From contig NZ_JABBGC010000001.1 in assembly GCF_012927205.1 (NCBI RefSeq), positions 2,418,810-2,482,809 of the forward strand: a stretch of 64,000 nucleotides of DNA, in the 5' to 3' direction. Under the pieces are notes generated by a model. That model did no database searches and was not told where the DNA came from. It worked only from the letters and a program-made list of their open reading frames with translations. Each line of letters opens with the position of its first letter. Within the stretch, counting starts at the first letter, position 1. A program made the translations under genes and the position numbers. Source of the stretch: Chitinophaga fulva. GTDB lineage: Bacteria; Bacteroidota; Bacteroidia; Chitinophagales; Chitinophagaceae. Below, piece by piece: positions 63,998 through 64,000 of this stretch.

Positions 63998-64000
63998 CAG

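Overview
The window reads as chromosome of a Bacteroidota bacterium, most likely a Chitinophaga-like member of the Chitinophagaceae. The grounds are promoter sequences of the TTG-N19/20-TAnnTTTG type, type IX secretion (T9SS) gliding-type proteins (CHU_C C-terminal domain, PorP/SprF), PorT-type outer-membrane proteins, DUF4421 and DUF5683 proteins, an SDR-type threonine dehydrogenase, a bacterial GH3 protein, and a tmRNA tag close to the usual Bacteroidota tag. Gene density is high and most of the window is housekeeping or core-accessory sequence.

Layout. 1-1.5 kb: a bestrophin-type channel (cut by the window edge) and a SET-domain protein. 1.6-8.2 kb: a histidine-utilisation block, MarR regulator-hutH-hutU-hutI-hutG, preceded by two related palindromes and a 65-bp hairpin repeat array. 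8.3-18 kb: mixed singletons (CHAD protein, purU, YfcE-type phosphoesterase, DUF4421, LOG protein, HD hydrolase, aconitase, PspC, kdsA). 18.3-23.5 kb: threonine dehydrogenase, then sulfate assimilation cysH-cysD-cysN (leftward), with an Rrf2 regulator beyond a REP-like composite repeat. 23.6-27.5 kb: leftward UPF0173 hydrolase, parA-parB-DUF5683-dapB. 27.9-36.3 kb: membrane phosphoesterase, two outer-membrane beta-barrels, lon, pdxJ, ahcY. 36.7-49.8 kb: a four-gene surface locus made of a 2440-residue Calx-beta giant with a T9SS type-B C-terminal domain, its SprF/PorP-like partner, a TPR/PD40/OmpA lipoprotein and a secreted propeller/Calx-beta protein. 50-55.5 kb: GNAT, DsbA-like, PrsW, a PolX/PHP protein whose polymerase residues look degenerate, a second REP-like composite repeat, a histone-H1-like Lys/Ala protein, and ribosomal proteins L27 and L21. 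55.9-60 kb: GH3 protein, dxr, rseP. 60.1-60.5 kb: ssrA (tmRNA). 60.9-64 kb: an AT-richer accessory segment next to ssrA with an orphan AbiEi-like gene divergent from an antitoxin-like/AbiEii nucleotidyltransferase pair, with strong palindromes between them.

How it fits together. The hut genes convert histidine to glutamate and formamide and appear to be one translationally coupled operon under a MarR protein. cysDN and the Fe-S type APS reductase cysH take sulfate to sulfite. The surface locus pairs a T9SS type-B cargo with the PorP/SprF family known to be needed for such cargo. The least explained material is the modular architecture of the giant protein, the two composite repeats that share end sequences but differ inside, the degenerate PolX, and the toxin-antitoxin-like segment beside ssrA.
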